A stretch of DNA of 64,000 nt. Source: Pseudodesulfovibrio thermohalotolerans. GTDB taxonomy: Bacteria > Desulfobacterota > Desulfovibrionia > Desulfovibrionales > Desulfovibrionaceae. The position numbers and the translations under genes were made by a program. Where the stretch lies: NCBI RefSeq assembly GCF_021353295.2, contig NZ_CP120635.1, positions 3,687,501-3,751,500 on the forward strand, written 5' to 3'. Position 1 is the stretch's first letter. Every line of letters starts with the position of its first letter. Below the pieces are notes generated by a model that was not told where the DNA came from, did not search any database, and worked only from the letters and a program-made list of their open reading frames with translations. This document shows positions 29,783 to 38,234 of this stretch, one piece after another.

Positions 29783-30976
29783 TCAGCGGATGAACACCCC
29801 TTCCTTGACAATGTGCAGGGGGTCTTTAAGCGCGTCCGGGCCGGGCTCGCCGCGCACCATGAGCAGGTCGGCGGCCATGCCCGGAGCGATGACGCCCCGG
29901 TCCGTGAAGCCGCACACCTCGGCGGCAGAGACCGTGGCCGCTTCCAGCACGGCAGCTTTGTCGAGCCCCGCCCGCGCGAGCAGGCGCATTTCGCGCACGG
30001 GCATTCCGGCCTCTGTCCGCCGGTAGGGAAAATCGTTGCCCAGCGCGATTCGTCCGCCCATGGCGTGAAAGGCGCGGACCGGCTCGAATAAGGCGGGGCC
30101 GTTCCACGGAGTGCGGGTGAACACATCCAGGGTCGGGGTCATCGTCACCCCGTCCCGGACCATGCGTTCGAGCAGGCCGAGATAGTATGGCGCGGGCGCG
30201 TCGTCCGGGGTCAGCACGGACCGGATGCGCCCCCGGTCATTCCAGCGGTGCGGCACATGCTCGATAACGGATACACCGGCGTCCAGGGCCGGGCCCAGGC
30301 CGGACAGATCCTCCACATGGCAGCGCACTCCCAGTCCGAGCCTGTGGGCCTCGTCGCAGATGGCCGCGGCGGTGGCCGGGTCGAACAGGGGCCACGGCTC
30401 GGGCATGACGCCGGGTTCGAAGGCGATCTTGATGCGGGTGACGCCCAGATCCGCCAGCCGTTTCACCGCGTCCGCGCCCTGTCGCGGCGTGGCCGCGACC
30501 ATGCCGTGTTTCGGGCTGTGGATCGGCAGCGGATAGCCGCCGGGCGGGCAAAGCATGGGACCGCAGGTGGAGGCCGTGGCCGTTGTGCCGGGCGGCGAAT
30601 CGAGGAGGGCGGGCAGGGCGTCGAGCGGCGAGGCCGCGTCGCCGATGGAGGTCACGCCGCAGAGAAGCCAGCGTTCCCTTCGCTCCCGGGCGGAGTGCAG
30701 GGTGTGGCAGTGGGCGTTGATTACGCCCGGCAGGATGGAAACGTTTTCGGGCGCAAGGATAGGACGGTCGGCCACGGTTTTGGCGGGGACGACGCCTTCG
30801 ATGCGCCCGGCCCGGACGAGCACGGCGTGGCCGGGCATGGGCGCGCCCCTGCCGGGATGAACGACGCCCGCGAGGGCGTAGGTGCCGCGCAACGGGAAGG
30901 CCGACGCATGGACGCCGGGCGCGAGCAGGGCGGTTCCGCCCAGAAGGGTCAGGAACTCGCGCCGGGAAAGGGTCAT
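29783..30976 (-). CDS. Tat-exported amidohydrolase
   Basis: The 397-residue protein is a metal-dependent hydrolase of the imidazolonepropionase/prolidase-like amidohydrolase group. It has a twin-arginine signal (SRREFLTLLGG, Arg5-Arg6), so it is probably folded before export. Metal ligands are seen in NAHCH, in the later RCHVED and IEHVPHRW, and as Asp in GNDFPYR. The natural substrate is unknown. It is the second gene after the EAL/HDOD gene, with a 9-base gap; the functional link is unclear. Confidence 0.85.
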   Translation of the reverse strand: MTLSRREFLTLLGGTALLAPGVHASAFPLRGTYALAGVVHPGRGAPMPGHAVLVRAGRIEGVVPAKTVADRPILAPENVSILPGVINAHCHTLHSARERRERWLLCGVTSIGDAASPLDALPALLDSPPGTTATASTCGPMLCPPGGYPLPIHSPKHGMVAATPRQGADAVKRLADLGVTRIKIAFEPGVMPEPWPLFDPATAAAICDEAHRLGLGVRCHVEDLSGLGPALDAGVSVIEHVPHRWNDRGRIRSVLTPDDAPAPYYLGLLERMVRDGVTMTPTLDVFTRTPWNGPALFEPVRAFHAMGGRIALGNDFPYRRTEAGMPVREMRLLARAGLDKAAVLEAATVSAAEVCGFTDRGVIAPGMAADLLMVRGEPGPDALKDPLHIVKEGVFIR

Positions 30977-30985
30977 GGCCCGGGG

Positions 30986-32236
30986 CTAATCCGCGCCGGG
31001 CTTGGAGGAGAAGAAGGCGTCGGCCCAGGTGAAGGCGTGCTGGTAGCTGACGGCCACGGTGCCGGGCAGTAGGTTCAGGGCCGATGCGCGCGTGCCCACT
31101 TCGTCCCAGTCCGAGGCCTCGATGGCCTTGGCCAGGTCGAGCCACGGGGTGTATTTGGTCCGGCGGCCGCACAGGGTGGCCTTGACCTCATCGTCCACCG
31201 GCAGGTGGTTGGTGATTTCCTTCATGGCCGTGTCGAGCATGGCGTCGAGCAGGGAGAACAGGCCGACGATGAACAGGGTGTCGGATTCCTCCTCGTACCC
31301 GCTGCCCAGGGCGGCGGTTTCGAAGAGCTTGGCCCGGTGGGCGGAGATGTAGGCCAGTTCCAGAGTCTTTTCCGAGGGGGTCAGATCAGTCAGGATTATC
31401 AGCCTGAGCCAGTTGCGGATGGGCTTCCAGCCCGTCAGGACCACGGCCTGCTTGATGGAAGTGACCTTGGTGGCGAAGCTGAAGTTTGCGGAGTTGAGGA
31501 AATTGAGCAGCCGGTAGCTGATGGCCACGTCCGCCTCGATGGCCGGAGCCAGGGCGTCGAAGTTGGGCTCGTCCTTTTCGATGATCTCGAACAGCTTGAG
31601 CCGGGTGGCCTTGGCCGAGCTGATCTTGCGGCCGGATTCGATTTCGGGCCGCTTGAAGAAGAATCCGTGGAAGAGATGGAAGCCCGCGTTTTTGGCCTTC
31701 TCCAGCTCCATGGAGTTCTCCACCTTTTTTGCGATCATGCGGGTGGCGCCGGTTTTCTTGCCTCGGGCGACGATGGCCTCAAGCTCGGCCTGACTCTTGC
31801 CCTCCACATCGATGAGCAGGGTGTCCGCCAGTTCGGCGAGCCGTTCGCAGCCGGGTTTGCCCTCGAAATTATTGACCGCCAGCCCGTAGCCGTCGAGGAT
31901 TAGATCCCCGAGCGCGACGATAAGGGCCTCGTCGGGGTCTTCGGCCTCTTCGAGGATGATGACGGTGTTGTTCCAGGGGATGGCGTGGGGAATGCCCCGA
32001 ATCACGGCCTCGGGAGTGAAGTGGACCAGGAATCTGGTCTGGCAGTTCTCGGGCGTGTCGCACAGGGGCAGGTTGGCCACCAGGCGCATGGTCGCCTCGG
32101 AGTTGTCGGTAAATACGGCATGGTCGGCGTCCGCGCTGTCGCGGAAAAGCATCATGTAGCCCCAGGTTTCGTTCTGGGCGTCGAATATGGGCTGTCGGGC
32201 CACGAAGACGGGTTCGTAAGTCTTCTCGTCGGTCAT
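30986..32236 (-). CDS. EAL-HDOD signalling protein (YuxH type)
   Basis: The 416-residue protein has an N-terminal EAL-like domain (VARQPIFDAQNETWGYMMLFR) and a C-terminal HDOD domain (about 210-400; DVAISYRLLNFLNSANF). The position of the catalytic EAL motif reads MLFRD, so cyclic-di-GMP hydrolysis is not expected and it is probably a binding or scaffold protein, as in other YuxH-family members. I chose ATG 32236, preceded by AAAGGGGAC, over the frame to 32281. It is divergent from the ADH synthase gene. Confidence 0.88.
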   Translation of the reverse strand: MTDEKTYEPVFVARQPIFDAQNETWGYMMLFRDSADADHAVFTDNSEATMRLVANLPLCDTPENCQTRFLVHFTPEAVIRGIPHAIPWNNTVIILEEAEDPDEALIVALGDLILDGYGLAVNNFEGKPGCERLAELADTLLIDVEGKSQAELEAIVARGKKTGATRMIAKKVENSMELEKAKNAGFHLFHGFFFKRPEIESGRKISSAKATRLKLFEIIEKDEPNFDALAPAIEADVAISYRLLNFLNSANFSFATKVTSIKQAVVLTGWKPIRNWLRLIILTDLTPSEKTLELAYISAHRAKLFETAALGSGYEEESDTLFIVGLFSLLDAMLDTAMKEITNHLPVDDEVKATLCGRRTKYTPWLDLAKAIEASDWDEVGTRASALNLLPGTVAVSYQHAFTWADAFFSSKPGAD

Positions 32237-32461
32237 CTGCGTCCCCTTTGGAAGAAAATCGGATCTTTCATGACGGTTCACGGGGAAACGGCACGGTATA
32301 TTAGGATAGTTTCTGGAGGGGCATTCGTCAACAACTCCGCGTAAAAAGCGGCCGGAGCCAAGGCTCCCCCGTTACAGGAATTCCACTTTCCTCTTCACCC
32401 GTACTGTATTATGTGGAGCCAGATACCGAACCGACCCAAACCGCCAGGAGCGAGGTAATTC

Positions 32462-33265
32462 ATGCAGATTGGAAAGGCCATTCGGCTGGAGAGAATTTTC
32501 AACCGCAACACCATGCGGACCATTATCGTGCCCATGGACCACGGCGTGACCGTGGGCCCCATCGCCGGGTTGGAGAAGATGCGCGACACCGTTACCAACC
32601 TGGTGGCCGGCGGCGCCAATGCCGGATTGGTCCACAAGGGCCAGGTCAAGCTCGGGCACCGGATGCAGGGCCGCGATTTCGGCTGCATCGTCCATCTTTC
32701 CGGTGGCACCTGCCTGTCGCCGTTCCCCAACGTGAAGCGGCTGGTGACAACGGTTGAGGAGGCCATCAGGCTGGGCGCGGACGGCGTCAGCGTGCATGTC
32801 AACCTGGGCGACGAGACCGAGGGGCAGATGCTCACCGATCTGGGGCGCGTGTCCGCCTCGGCCGAGGAATGGGGAATGCCGCTGCTGGCCATGATCTACG
32901 CGCGCGGCCCCAAGGTCGGGAACGAGTACGATCCCGACGCCGTGGCCCATTGCGCCCGCGTGGGCGCCGAACTGGGCGCGGACGTGGTCAAGGTCAACTA
33001 CACCGGAGACGCCGAAAGTTTCGCCCGCGTCGTTGAATGCGCCGGTGTGCCCGTGGTCATCGCGGGCGGGGCCAAGCTGGATTCCACCCGCGACTTTCTG
33101 GACATGGTCCGCACCTCTCTGGACGCGGGCGGTTCCGGGCTTTCCGTGGGCCGAAACGTTTTTCAGCATCGCGATTCCACCCGGCTGGTGGAGGTCCTTA
33201 ATCGGATCGTTCACGAGAACGCCTCGGTGGACGAGGCCATTCAGGGGTACTCGGATATCCTGTAG
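32462..33265 (+). CDS. 2-amino-3,7-dideoxy-D-threo-hept-6-ulosonate (ADH) synthase
   Basis: The 267-residue class I aldolase makes the first intermediate of the alternative shikimate route used by archaea and by sulfate reducers that lack DAHP synthase. MDHG holds D26, MIYARG holds Y146 and DVVKVNY holds the Schiff-base K177. All three sit seven positions before the catalytic residues I recall for the Methanocaldococcus enzyme (Asp33, Tyr153, Lys184). The fructose-bisphosphate aldolase sister group is the alternative, but the context of this bacterial group favours ADH synthase. GAGCGAGG precedes ATG 32462. The gene is followed by a terminator. Confidence 0.88.
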   Translation: MQIGKAIRLERIFNRNTMRTIIVPMDHGVTVGPIAGLEKMRDTVTNLVAGGANAGLVHKGQVKLGHRMQGRDFGCIVHLSGGTCLSPFPNVKRLVTTVEEAIRLGADGVSVHVNLGDETEGQMLTDLGRVSASAEEWGMPLLAMIYARGPKVGNEYDPDAVAHCARVGAELGADVVKVNYTGDAESFARVVECAGVPVVIAGGAKLDSTRDFLDMVRTSLDAGGSGLSVGRNVFQHRDSTRLVEVLNRIVHENASVDEAIQGYSDIL

Positions 33266-33290
33266 GCTCCTGCAGACAAGGGGAGCAAGC

Positions 33291-33323
33291 AAAGACCCTG
33301 GCGCCAACGGCGTCAGGGTCTTT
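33291..33323 (+). terminator. Hairpin terminator after ADH synthase
   Basis: A 15-base stem (AAAGACCCTGGCGCC with its complement, one G-U pair) and an AAC loop lie 26 bases after the stop codon and end in TTT. Confidence 0.8.
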
Positions 33324-33531
33324 GTCGTTCAGGAGCGGGAAGGTGCGGCGGCCCGGCCCGGTCCGGCGGGCTTGAGGCCCGAAGCGGTGCCGTGTCGTCT
33401 TTTTCTCCCGTCCCGTTCGGGCGTTGACCCGGGCTCAGGGCGGCGGACACGGCGAATCCGGCCGCCCGGAGCTCATCGACTGTGGGCAGCGCGTCCCGTC
33501 GCTCTGCCCGTAAGAACATTGCAAGACTCAT
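33313..33531 (-). CDS. Possible small hypothetical protein
   Basis: A 72-residue frame starts MSLAMFLRAERRD with an AGGGGGGAA sequence eight bases before the ATG. The second half is Pro/Arg-rich and looks like shadow coding. The frame also runs into the ADH synthase terminator. I recognise no family, and this may not be a gene. Confidence 0.2.
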   Translation of the reverse strand: MSLAMFLRAERRDALPTVDELRAAGFAVSAALSPGQRPNGTGEKDDTAPLRASSPPDRAGPPHLPAPERQRP

Positions 33532-33798
33532 GTTTTCCCCCCTGGAGAAACCGTCCCTTTTGCAAGGGGTGATTTTGTTAATCGATATTTATAGAAAGAA
33601 CGATGCAACAGTATGGATGGGGACATGAAATGTCCAGTAAAATCTGACAAAATTACCATGTAATGTCCTATTTTACTTTGAAAAATTAGTTAAATAAAAT
33701 TTAAGATTTTGCTTTTGAAAAGGTATTTTGGTGTGACGGATGGGGCATTGCAATCCAAAAAAGCCCACGTAAATCAAAAATACTGTATAAGACAAAGT
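33532..33798. other. A+T-rich intergenic island with nested inverted repeats
   Basis: No gene is seen. The stretch is far richer in A+T than the rest of the window. It contains the palindrome GGACAT-GAA-ATGTCC at 33621-33635, a second ATGTCC at 33663-33668, and an AGTAAAAT/ATTTTACT inverted repeat (33636-33643 and 33670-33677). It could hold operator sites or be foreign DNA. Confidence 0.5.
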
Positions 33799-33845
33799 AA
33801 AAGGCCGTTACATGCATAGATAGTTTATGCATGTAACGGCCTTTT
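33799..33845 (-). terminator. Hairpin terminator of the HEAT-DUF6941 operon
   Basis: A perfect 20-base stem (AAAAGGCCGTTACATGCATA with its complement) lies 19 bases after the stop of the minus-strand gene at 33865. T-rich sequence follows on that strand. Confidence 0.85.
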
Positions 33846-33864
33846 GCATTGCGGATCAGCTTTG

Positions 33865-34266
33865 TTACTGGTCGACACTCTTGAAGACGTAAAGGGGAAG
33901 TCTTGTCCGGACCTGCCATTCCTCGCCATCTTTGACGGACACGGCCAGGACGTGCTTGCCCTCGCCTTCCACCTTGAGTCCGGGCAGATGGAAGTTCATC
34001 TTGTGCAGCATGGTCCCGGTGGGGGTGACTTCCTGCATCCCCAAGGTCAGTTCCTTGCCGCCCGGAGATACCAGCGTCAGGGAGACGGTGAACGGGGTGT
34101 CACCCGCCCCTTCCAGGTCCCACAGGCTGGCAAAGAAGATGGGCGGCAGGGTTGCCGGGAATTCCGGCACCACCGCGTGCTCGATGGTGCGGATGAATGA
34201 GGTGGAGCTCGAATCCTTGTCGATTATCAGGTCCGAGCAGATGAGTGCGTAAATAAGTTCGGGCAT
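33865..34266 (-). CDS. DUF6941-like conserved protein
   Basis: The 133-residue protein starts MPELIYALICSDLIIDKDS and has a beta-rich pattern (FTVSLTLVSPGGKEL, KMNFHLPGLKVEGEGKH). This matches the small DUF6941 family as I recall it, whose function is unknown. It has no signal peptide or membrane helix. GGAGG precedes the ATG. It lies 12 bases after the HEAT-repeat gene, and the S24 repressor gene is the first on the same strand, so all three may be one transcript ending at the strong terminator. Confidence 0.72.
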   Translation of the reverse strand: MPELIYALICSDLIIDKDSSSTSFIRTIEHAVVPEFPATLPPIFFASLWDLEGAGDTPFTVSLTLVSPGGKELTLGMQEVTPTGTMLHKMNFHLPGLKVEGEGKHVLAVSVKDGEEWQVRTRLPLYVFKSVDQ

Positions 34267-34278
34267 GGTGCCTCCATG

Positions 34279-35265
34279 TCAGTTCAGGTGAATGGCGCCG
34301 CCAAGGGTCCTGCGAAGGTCTTCTGGCAGGGTGTGCGCCATGTTCGGGTCGATGCCGGTCAGGAGCAGAGCCGCCGCGGCGCGCTGCCCCTCGGTGCCGG
34401 TGGCCAGGGCGTCTTGCAGGGCCGGTTTGGCTTGGTCTCCCATGCGGGCCAGCGTGAACAACGCCATTTGGCCCATGGGCGTGCCGGGCCGGGACAAAAG
34501 TTTGACCAGGGTGGGGGCCGCGGCCGCGCCCATGCGCGAGAAAGGCCGGTTTCCCCTGGCGGAGATCAGAGTCATTTCCCGGAGGACCGTGGCTGCGTCC
34601 GGGCCGATGAGGTCCAGGGCTTCGGCAATGACGTGGATAAGGCGCGTGTCATCGGTGTCGAGCGCGTGGATCAGGGCCGGGGCCGCGGGCAGGGCGTCGC
34701 TTCCCATGCCGCCGAGGAGCCATGCGGCGTTGGCCTGGACCGGCGGGTCGTCGCGGCGCATCATCGCGGCCAGGGCAGGGACGGCATCCGGTCCCATGCG
34801 GCTCAGGCACAGGGCCGCTGCAACCCGGATGTCGTGGGTCGGGCTGGCCAGGAGCCGGGCCACATCGGTCGCGGCCAGTGGACCGAGGCGAGCCAGGGTG
34901 TGGGCGGCCAGGGAACGCACTGTCGCATCCGGATCGCCCAGGGCGTTGAGCAGAGATTCCATGGCCAGCGCGGGCGCGGGCTGGAGGGCCGCTCCCATGA
35001 CCGCCCCGCGTCGCACTTCAGCGGAGGGGGCTTCCATGGCCGCGAGCAGGCCGGGCAGGGATTCCTGTCCCCACGCGCGCAGGGCCGACAGCCCCTTGGC
35101 CCGTTTGGCCGCGTCCTGGCTGCCGAGCATTGCGGCCAGCCGCAACCCTTTCGAGCTTGCGCCCGGGCCGCTTGCCGCGTGCGCCGTCGTTCCGGCCAGG
35201 GCCAGGGCGATCAGCAGGACCGGGACGAGCCTGCGGGCCGCCGAAATATGTCGAAAGTCCAACAT
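34279..35265 (-). CDS. Exported HEAT-repeat protein
   Basis: The 328-residue protein has a signal peptide (VPVLLIALALAGTTAHAA) and then repeated 30-35-residue helical pairs of the HEAT/PBS-lyase type, for example LGDPDATVRSLAAHTLARLG. Such repeats form a curved scaffold for protein binding; no enzyme motif is seen. ATG 35265 is chosen because AAGGAGG precedes it; a TTG at 35280 would place that site inside the gene. It lies 25 bases after the S24 repressor gene. Confidence 0.82.
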   Translation of the reverse strand: MLDFRHISAARRLVPVLLIALALAGTTAHAASGPGASSKGLRLAAMLGSQDAAKRAKGLSALRAWGQESLPGLLAAMEAPSAEVRRGAVMGAALQPAPALAMESLLNALGDPDATVRSLAAHTLARLGPLAATDVARLLASPTHDIRVAAALCLSRMGPDAVPALAAMMRRDDPPVQANAAWLLGGMGSDALPAAPALIHALDTDDTRLIHVIAEALDLIGPDAATVLREMTLISARGNRPFSRMGAAAAPTLVKLLSRPGTPMGQMALFTLARMGDQAKPALQDALATGTEGQRAAAALLLTGIDPNMAHTLPEDLRRTLGGAIHLN

Positions 35266-35290
35266 CTGGCCTCCTTGCAATGATAAATGG

Positions 35291-36037
35291 CTATTTCCGG
35301 GTCATGTCGCTCCACGCCCAGACCACGCTGCCGCCGATGGCGCGGGAGATGTCCCCGCTGAAGTCGCGTCCCAGTCTGTAGGTGGCTGGCGGGTGCTCTC
35401 GGCTGTCGTCCGAGTAGTAGATCAGCTCCACGTCGTCGTCCAGCCTTCGGGTGCTGACGCGCCGGATGCGCGTCTTCCCGCCTTCGTGCGGCTCCCTGAC
35501 GAGCATGATCTTGCCCGCCGGACACGGGTCGCGGTCGTCGCGGTCCACCAGGACCACGTCGCCCGGATGCAGGGTCGGGGCCATGGACAGTTCACCGGGC
35601 ATGACCTCCACGGCCACCAGGTTGGAGCGGAAACGAATGGATTCTTGGTGTCGCCAGACCAGGACCCACCCCTCCACGCTCTCCTCCGGGACCAGCCCGG
35701 CCGAAGCCGCCACAACGGGGGCCGTCAGGGGCACGGCCAGAAAATCGTCCGCTTTGGGACCGGGGGCGCCCGGCCCGGCCCGTCCCTTGTCGGGCGGCCG
35801 GAAGCAGACTTCGCGGGTGGCGTCGGAGGGATCGTCGCAAAAGGTCAGAGTCACGCCCACGCGGTCCAGGATATGGCCCAGAGAGTCGCTGTTCAGGCCG
35901 CGTTCCCGCTTGAGAAAACGGTTGAGCTGCGACGGGTCGACCCCGAGTTCGTCCGCCATCCGCTTGTTGTTGGGGTAGCGTTTGCCTGGTCCGATCCTGT
36001 CGAGGAGCGCCTGGCGCACGTTGTCGGTGAATCCCAT
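35291..36037 (-). CDS. CI/LexA-type repressor with S24 self-cleavage domain
   Basis: The 248-residue protein has an N-terminal HTH (KRMADELGVDPSQLNRFLKRERG, about 26-48) and a C-terminal S24 peptidase domain. The active-site Ser is S151 (ELSMAPTLHPGD). K188 (GGKTR) lies exactly 37 residues later, the spacing of the LexA Ser119/Lys156 pair. A candidate scissile Ala-Gly is at 113-114. It should repress until DNA damage or another signal triggers cleavage. ATG 36037 is preceded by AAAGGGGAAG. It faces a DUF5675 gene across an operator-like region, a typical phage switch layout. Confidence 0.85.
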   Translation of the reverse strand: MGFTDNVRQALLDRIGPGKRYPNNKRMADELGVDPSQLNRFLKRERGLNSDSLGHILDRVGVTLTFCDDPSDATREVCFRPPDKGRAGPGAPGPKADDFLAVPLTAPVVAASAGLVPEESVEGWVLVWRHQESIRFRSNLVAVEVMPGELSMAPTLHPGDVVLVDRDDRDPCPAGKIMLVREPHEGGKTRIRRVSTRRLDDDVELIYYSDDSREHPPATYRLGRDFSGDISRAIGGSVVWAWSDMTRK

Positions 36038-36070
36038 GTCTTCCCCTTTTCTCTGTAATGGTTGTGCACC

Positions 36071-36145
36071 CTTATACACGAAAATTGGCAAATGTCTAAA
36101 CAGAATACCAAAAAATGGTTGACTAGCAAATAGACAGTTGACTAT
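36071..36145. promoter_or_regulatory. Divergent promoter/operator region of the S24 repressor
   Basis: Between the divergent genes lie a direct repeat TTGACTA (36119-36125 and 36138-36144, 19 bases apart) and an inverted pair TGTCTA (36093-36098) and TAGACA (36131-36136). On the minus strand, TTTAGA, overlapping the TGTCTA site, and TATAAG, 18 bases further on, could form the repressor's own promoter. These are likely repressor binding sites. Confidence 0.5.
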
Positions 36146-36191
36146 GCCACGTTGAAGCGTTTGGTCAAAATACATAAAGGAGTTTTACCCA

Positions 36192-36587
36192 ATGAGAAAC
36201 GTGGACATAATGCGGCTGGAAAAGGGCGAGGAAGGGACTTTTGGCGTGCTTCGCCTGGATGGCAGGGTCTTTTGCGTCACCCTTGAGCCGCCGGAGCGGG
36301 GCAATCGGGTGGGGGTGTCTTGCATCCCGGCCGGGGCTTATACCTGCAACCGGGTGGAATCGCCCGCTTTCGGCCGCACGTTCGAGGTCGCCGACGTGCC
36401 GGGCCGTACCCACATCCTGTTCCATGCGGGCAATGTGGCCCGGGACACGCGCGGGTGCATCCTGTTGGGTAGGCGGTTCGGCGTGATCGGGTCGGAGCGG
36501 GGCGTTCTCGATTCCCGCGTCGCATTCGGTGAATTTCTGGACCGCTGCTCCGGAGAGCGGGCCTTTCGGTTCGAGATAGCGGAATAG
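36192..36587 (+). CDS. DUF5675 family phage-associated protein
   Basis: The 131-residue protein matches the DUF5675 layout: FGVLRLDGRVFCVTLEPP, IPAGAYTC, and HILFHAGNVARDTRGCILLG. Members occur in phages and phage-like gene sets. The conserved His and Cys resemble peptidoglycan-cleaving folds, but no activity is established. AAAGGAG precedes the ATG. It is divergent from the S24 repressor and 13 bases before a small HTH gene, so both are probably under repressor control. Confidence 0.75.
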   Translation: MRNVDIMRLEKGEEGTFGVLRLDGRVFCVTLEPPERGNRVGVSCIPAGAYTCNRVESPAFGRTFEVADVPGRTHILFHAGNVARDTRGCILLGRRFGVIGSERGVLDSRVAFGEFLDRCSGERAFRFEIAE

Positions 36588-36600
36588 GCCGGGGGAAGGC

Positions 36601-36831
36601 ATGTCGGATATCTGTTTGAAAGGGGCGAAGGAGATTTGCGAGGCTGTGGGAGAAAATCCTCGCAACATCACGGAACTGGTCCGCGACAAGGGGCTGCCCG
36701 CCTGGAAGCGGGACGACAAGGGGTCGTGGCGCGCTCTGCCCGAGGATTTGCAGCGGTGGATTCGCGAGCAGCGCGACCGCCATATCAGCAATTACGTGTT
36801 TCGGGAGCGCGCGGACGGAGGGCCGATGTGA
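36601..36831 (+). CDS. Small HTH DNA-binding protein, phage type
   Basis: The 76-residue protein fits a single winged or excisionase-like HTH: GAKEICEAVGENPRNITELVRDKGLPAWKR followed by a Trp-rich turn and a basic tail (LQRWIREQRDRHISNY). Similar small proteins are phage regulators or small terminase-like factors. It follows DUF5675 by 13 bases, with GGGGGAAGG before the ATG. Its DNA target is unknown. Confidence 0.68.
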   Translation: MSDICLKGAKEICEAVGENPRNITELVRDKGLPAWKRDDKGSWRALPEDLQRWIREQRDRHISNYVFRERADGGPM

Positions 36832-36889
36832 CGGCCGATCGGGGAAAATGATACCGGCCATGCGCGTTGGGAGCCGGGGCGCGCCCAGG

Positions 36890-38230
36890 TCAGGGCAGGG
36901 TGTTGAAGGAATTGACCGAGTTCAGGAGCACCCCGTCGGGCCGGGCCAGATCCTCCAGATCGGCCCCCGGCTCCAGGGTGGTGATGACGGTCCGGCCTAT
37001 GACCGCCCGCCCTTCGACTCCGTTGCGCCGTGTCTTGAGCCCCCAAACGGTGTGCAGGACCACGGGTTGGCCGTTTTCCGAGCCGATGTAGAGCATGATG
37101 TGCCCCGGTTTGCGCACCAGGGTCAGGAACGGCACGCCCTCTTCGAGCAGCAGGTTCTTCTTGGCCTGTTCATCGCCGTGTTCCAGAGGCGTCACCCAGC
37201 CGAGCTTGGCCTGCTGGCTTGAATTGCGAGGCAGGAAGATGCCGAAGGCAGCCATGAGGTCCATGGTCGTGGCCGAGCAGTCCCTGTCGCCATACAATCC
37301 GCCCCAGCCGTAGGGCTCGCCGATCATGCGTCCGGCCAGCCGAGCGAAGTTGTCGGGCGTGGGCGGAAGCGGGGCCGGCTCCGCGTCGCCGGGCGAGATA
37401 TGGGCGAGCTTGACCACTGCCCTGCCCTGGTCGTCCCGGGCCGGGACCACGACCGTGAGGCCTTTGTCCGCCGCGTCCCCGTCGCCGGGAGCGTTACCGG
37501 CCAGGGGCAGCAGGGCGCCGATGGCGCCTGTGCAGCGGAAAATCCCGTCCTGATCCACCAGGGACACGCCGTCCCGGACAACGGCCGCATAGGTGTCGGC
37601 GCGGAACCGTTTGGCGAACCCGTCGTTCACCCAGGCGATGTCCGTGGCCCTGACCCAGCCGTAGGCGAAGCGCGATTCGACCAGAATCCAGGCCCGGTCC
37701 GCGCTCTCGTGGGTGGCGTAGAGCGGAGTCCCGGCCAGGACCAGGGAATTTTGCATGTAATCGAAGGGAAATCCCTCGCCCGCCTGGCTGGGATCGAGAA
37801 AGACCGGCTTGTCCGTGGGCAGAACCCGCATGGAGGTGTTGACCACGCTCACGGCGCGTCTGCTCAGGCTCGGATATTCGCCCACGCGCGAGGCGTCGGC
37901 CATGGCGGCGAGCCACTCCGGGCCGCGCGCGAGGACGTTTTCACCGAACAGGGGCCTGTCCGCAAAGACGGTCAGCCCCCAGAAGACCTTTTCCGCCGGG
38001 AATTCCGGGCGAACCCGGTCCCATGGGTCGAAGTGCCGCGCCAGGAAATCCGACCAGGCGGCGGCCTGGATGTCAGGGCTCATGAGCCGCGCGTCTCCCG
38101 GCAGTCCGTGATACGCTCCGGCGTCCTGGACAAGCGGAAGTCGAGGCGCGGAGGATTGGCGCACCGCGCATCCTGTCCCTAGGACAAGCAGGGTCGCGAG
38201 GAGGATTGTCAGGAAAGCGGCGCGGCGCAT
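36890..38230 (-). CDS. NlpC/P60 cell-wall peptidase lipoprotein with SH3-like domains
   Basis: The 446-residue protein has a lipoprotein signal peptide with lipidated Cys21 (LVLGTGC). A helical N-terminal region and two SH3b-like domains follow (about 120-280, including LYATHESADRAWILVESRF and the GWVRATDIAWV turn). The C-terminal NlpC/P60 domain has Cys in GDRDCSATT, His in RKPGHIMLYIG and a third polar residue in VVLHTVWG. It should cut peptide stems of peptidoglycan, probably as a dipeptidyl endopeptidase. I recall a structure of a Desulfovibrio relative with this domain order. It lies 4 bases after the flavoredoxin gene. Confidence 0.9.
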   Translation of the reverse strand: MRRAAFLTILLATLLVLGTGCAVRQSSAPRLPLVQDAGAYHGLPGDARLMSPDIQAAAWSDFLARHFDPWDRVRPEFPAEKVFWGLTVFADRPLFGENVLARGPEWLAAMADASRVGEYPSLSRRAVSVVNTSMRVLPTDKPVFLDPSQAGEGFPFDYMQNSLVLAGTPLYATHESADRAWILVESRFAYGWVRATDIAWVNDGFAKRFRADTYAAVVRDGVSLVDQDGIFRCTGAIGALLPLAGNAPGDGDAADKGLTVVVPARDDQGRAVVKLAHISPGDAEPAPLPPTPDNFARLAGRMIGEPYGWGGLYGDRDCSATTMDLMAAFGIFLPRNSSQQAKLGWVTPLEHGDEQAKKNLLLEEGVPFLTLVRKPGHIMLYIGSENGQPVVLHTVWGLKTRRNGVEGRAVIGRTVITTLEPGADLEDLARPDGVLLNSVNSFNTLP

Positions 38231-38234
38231 GGCG

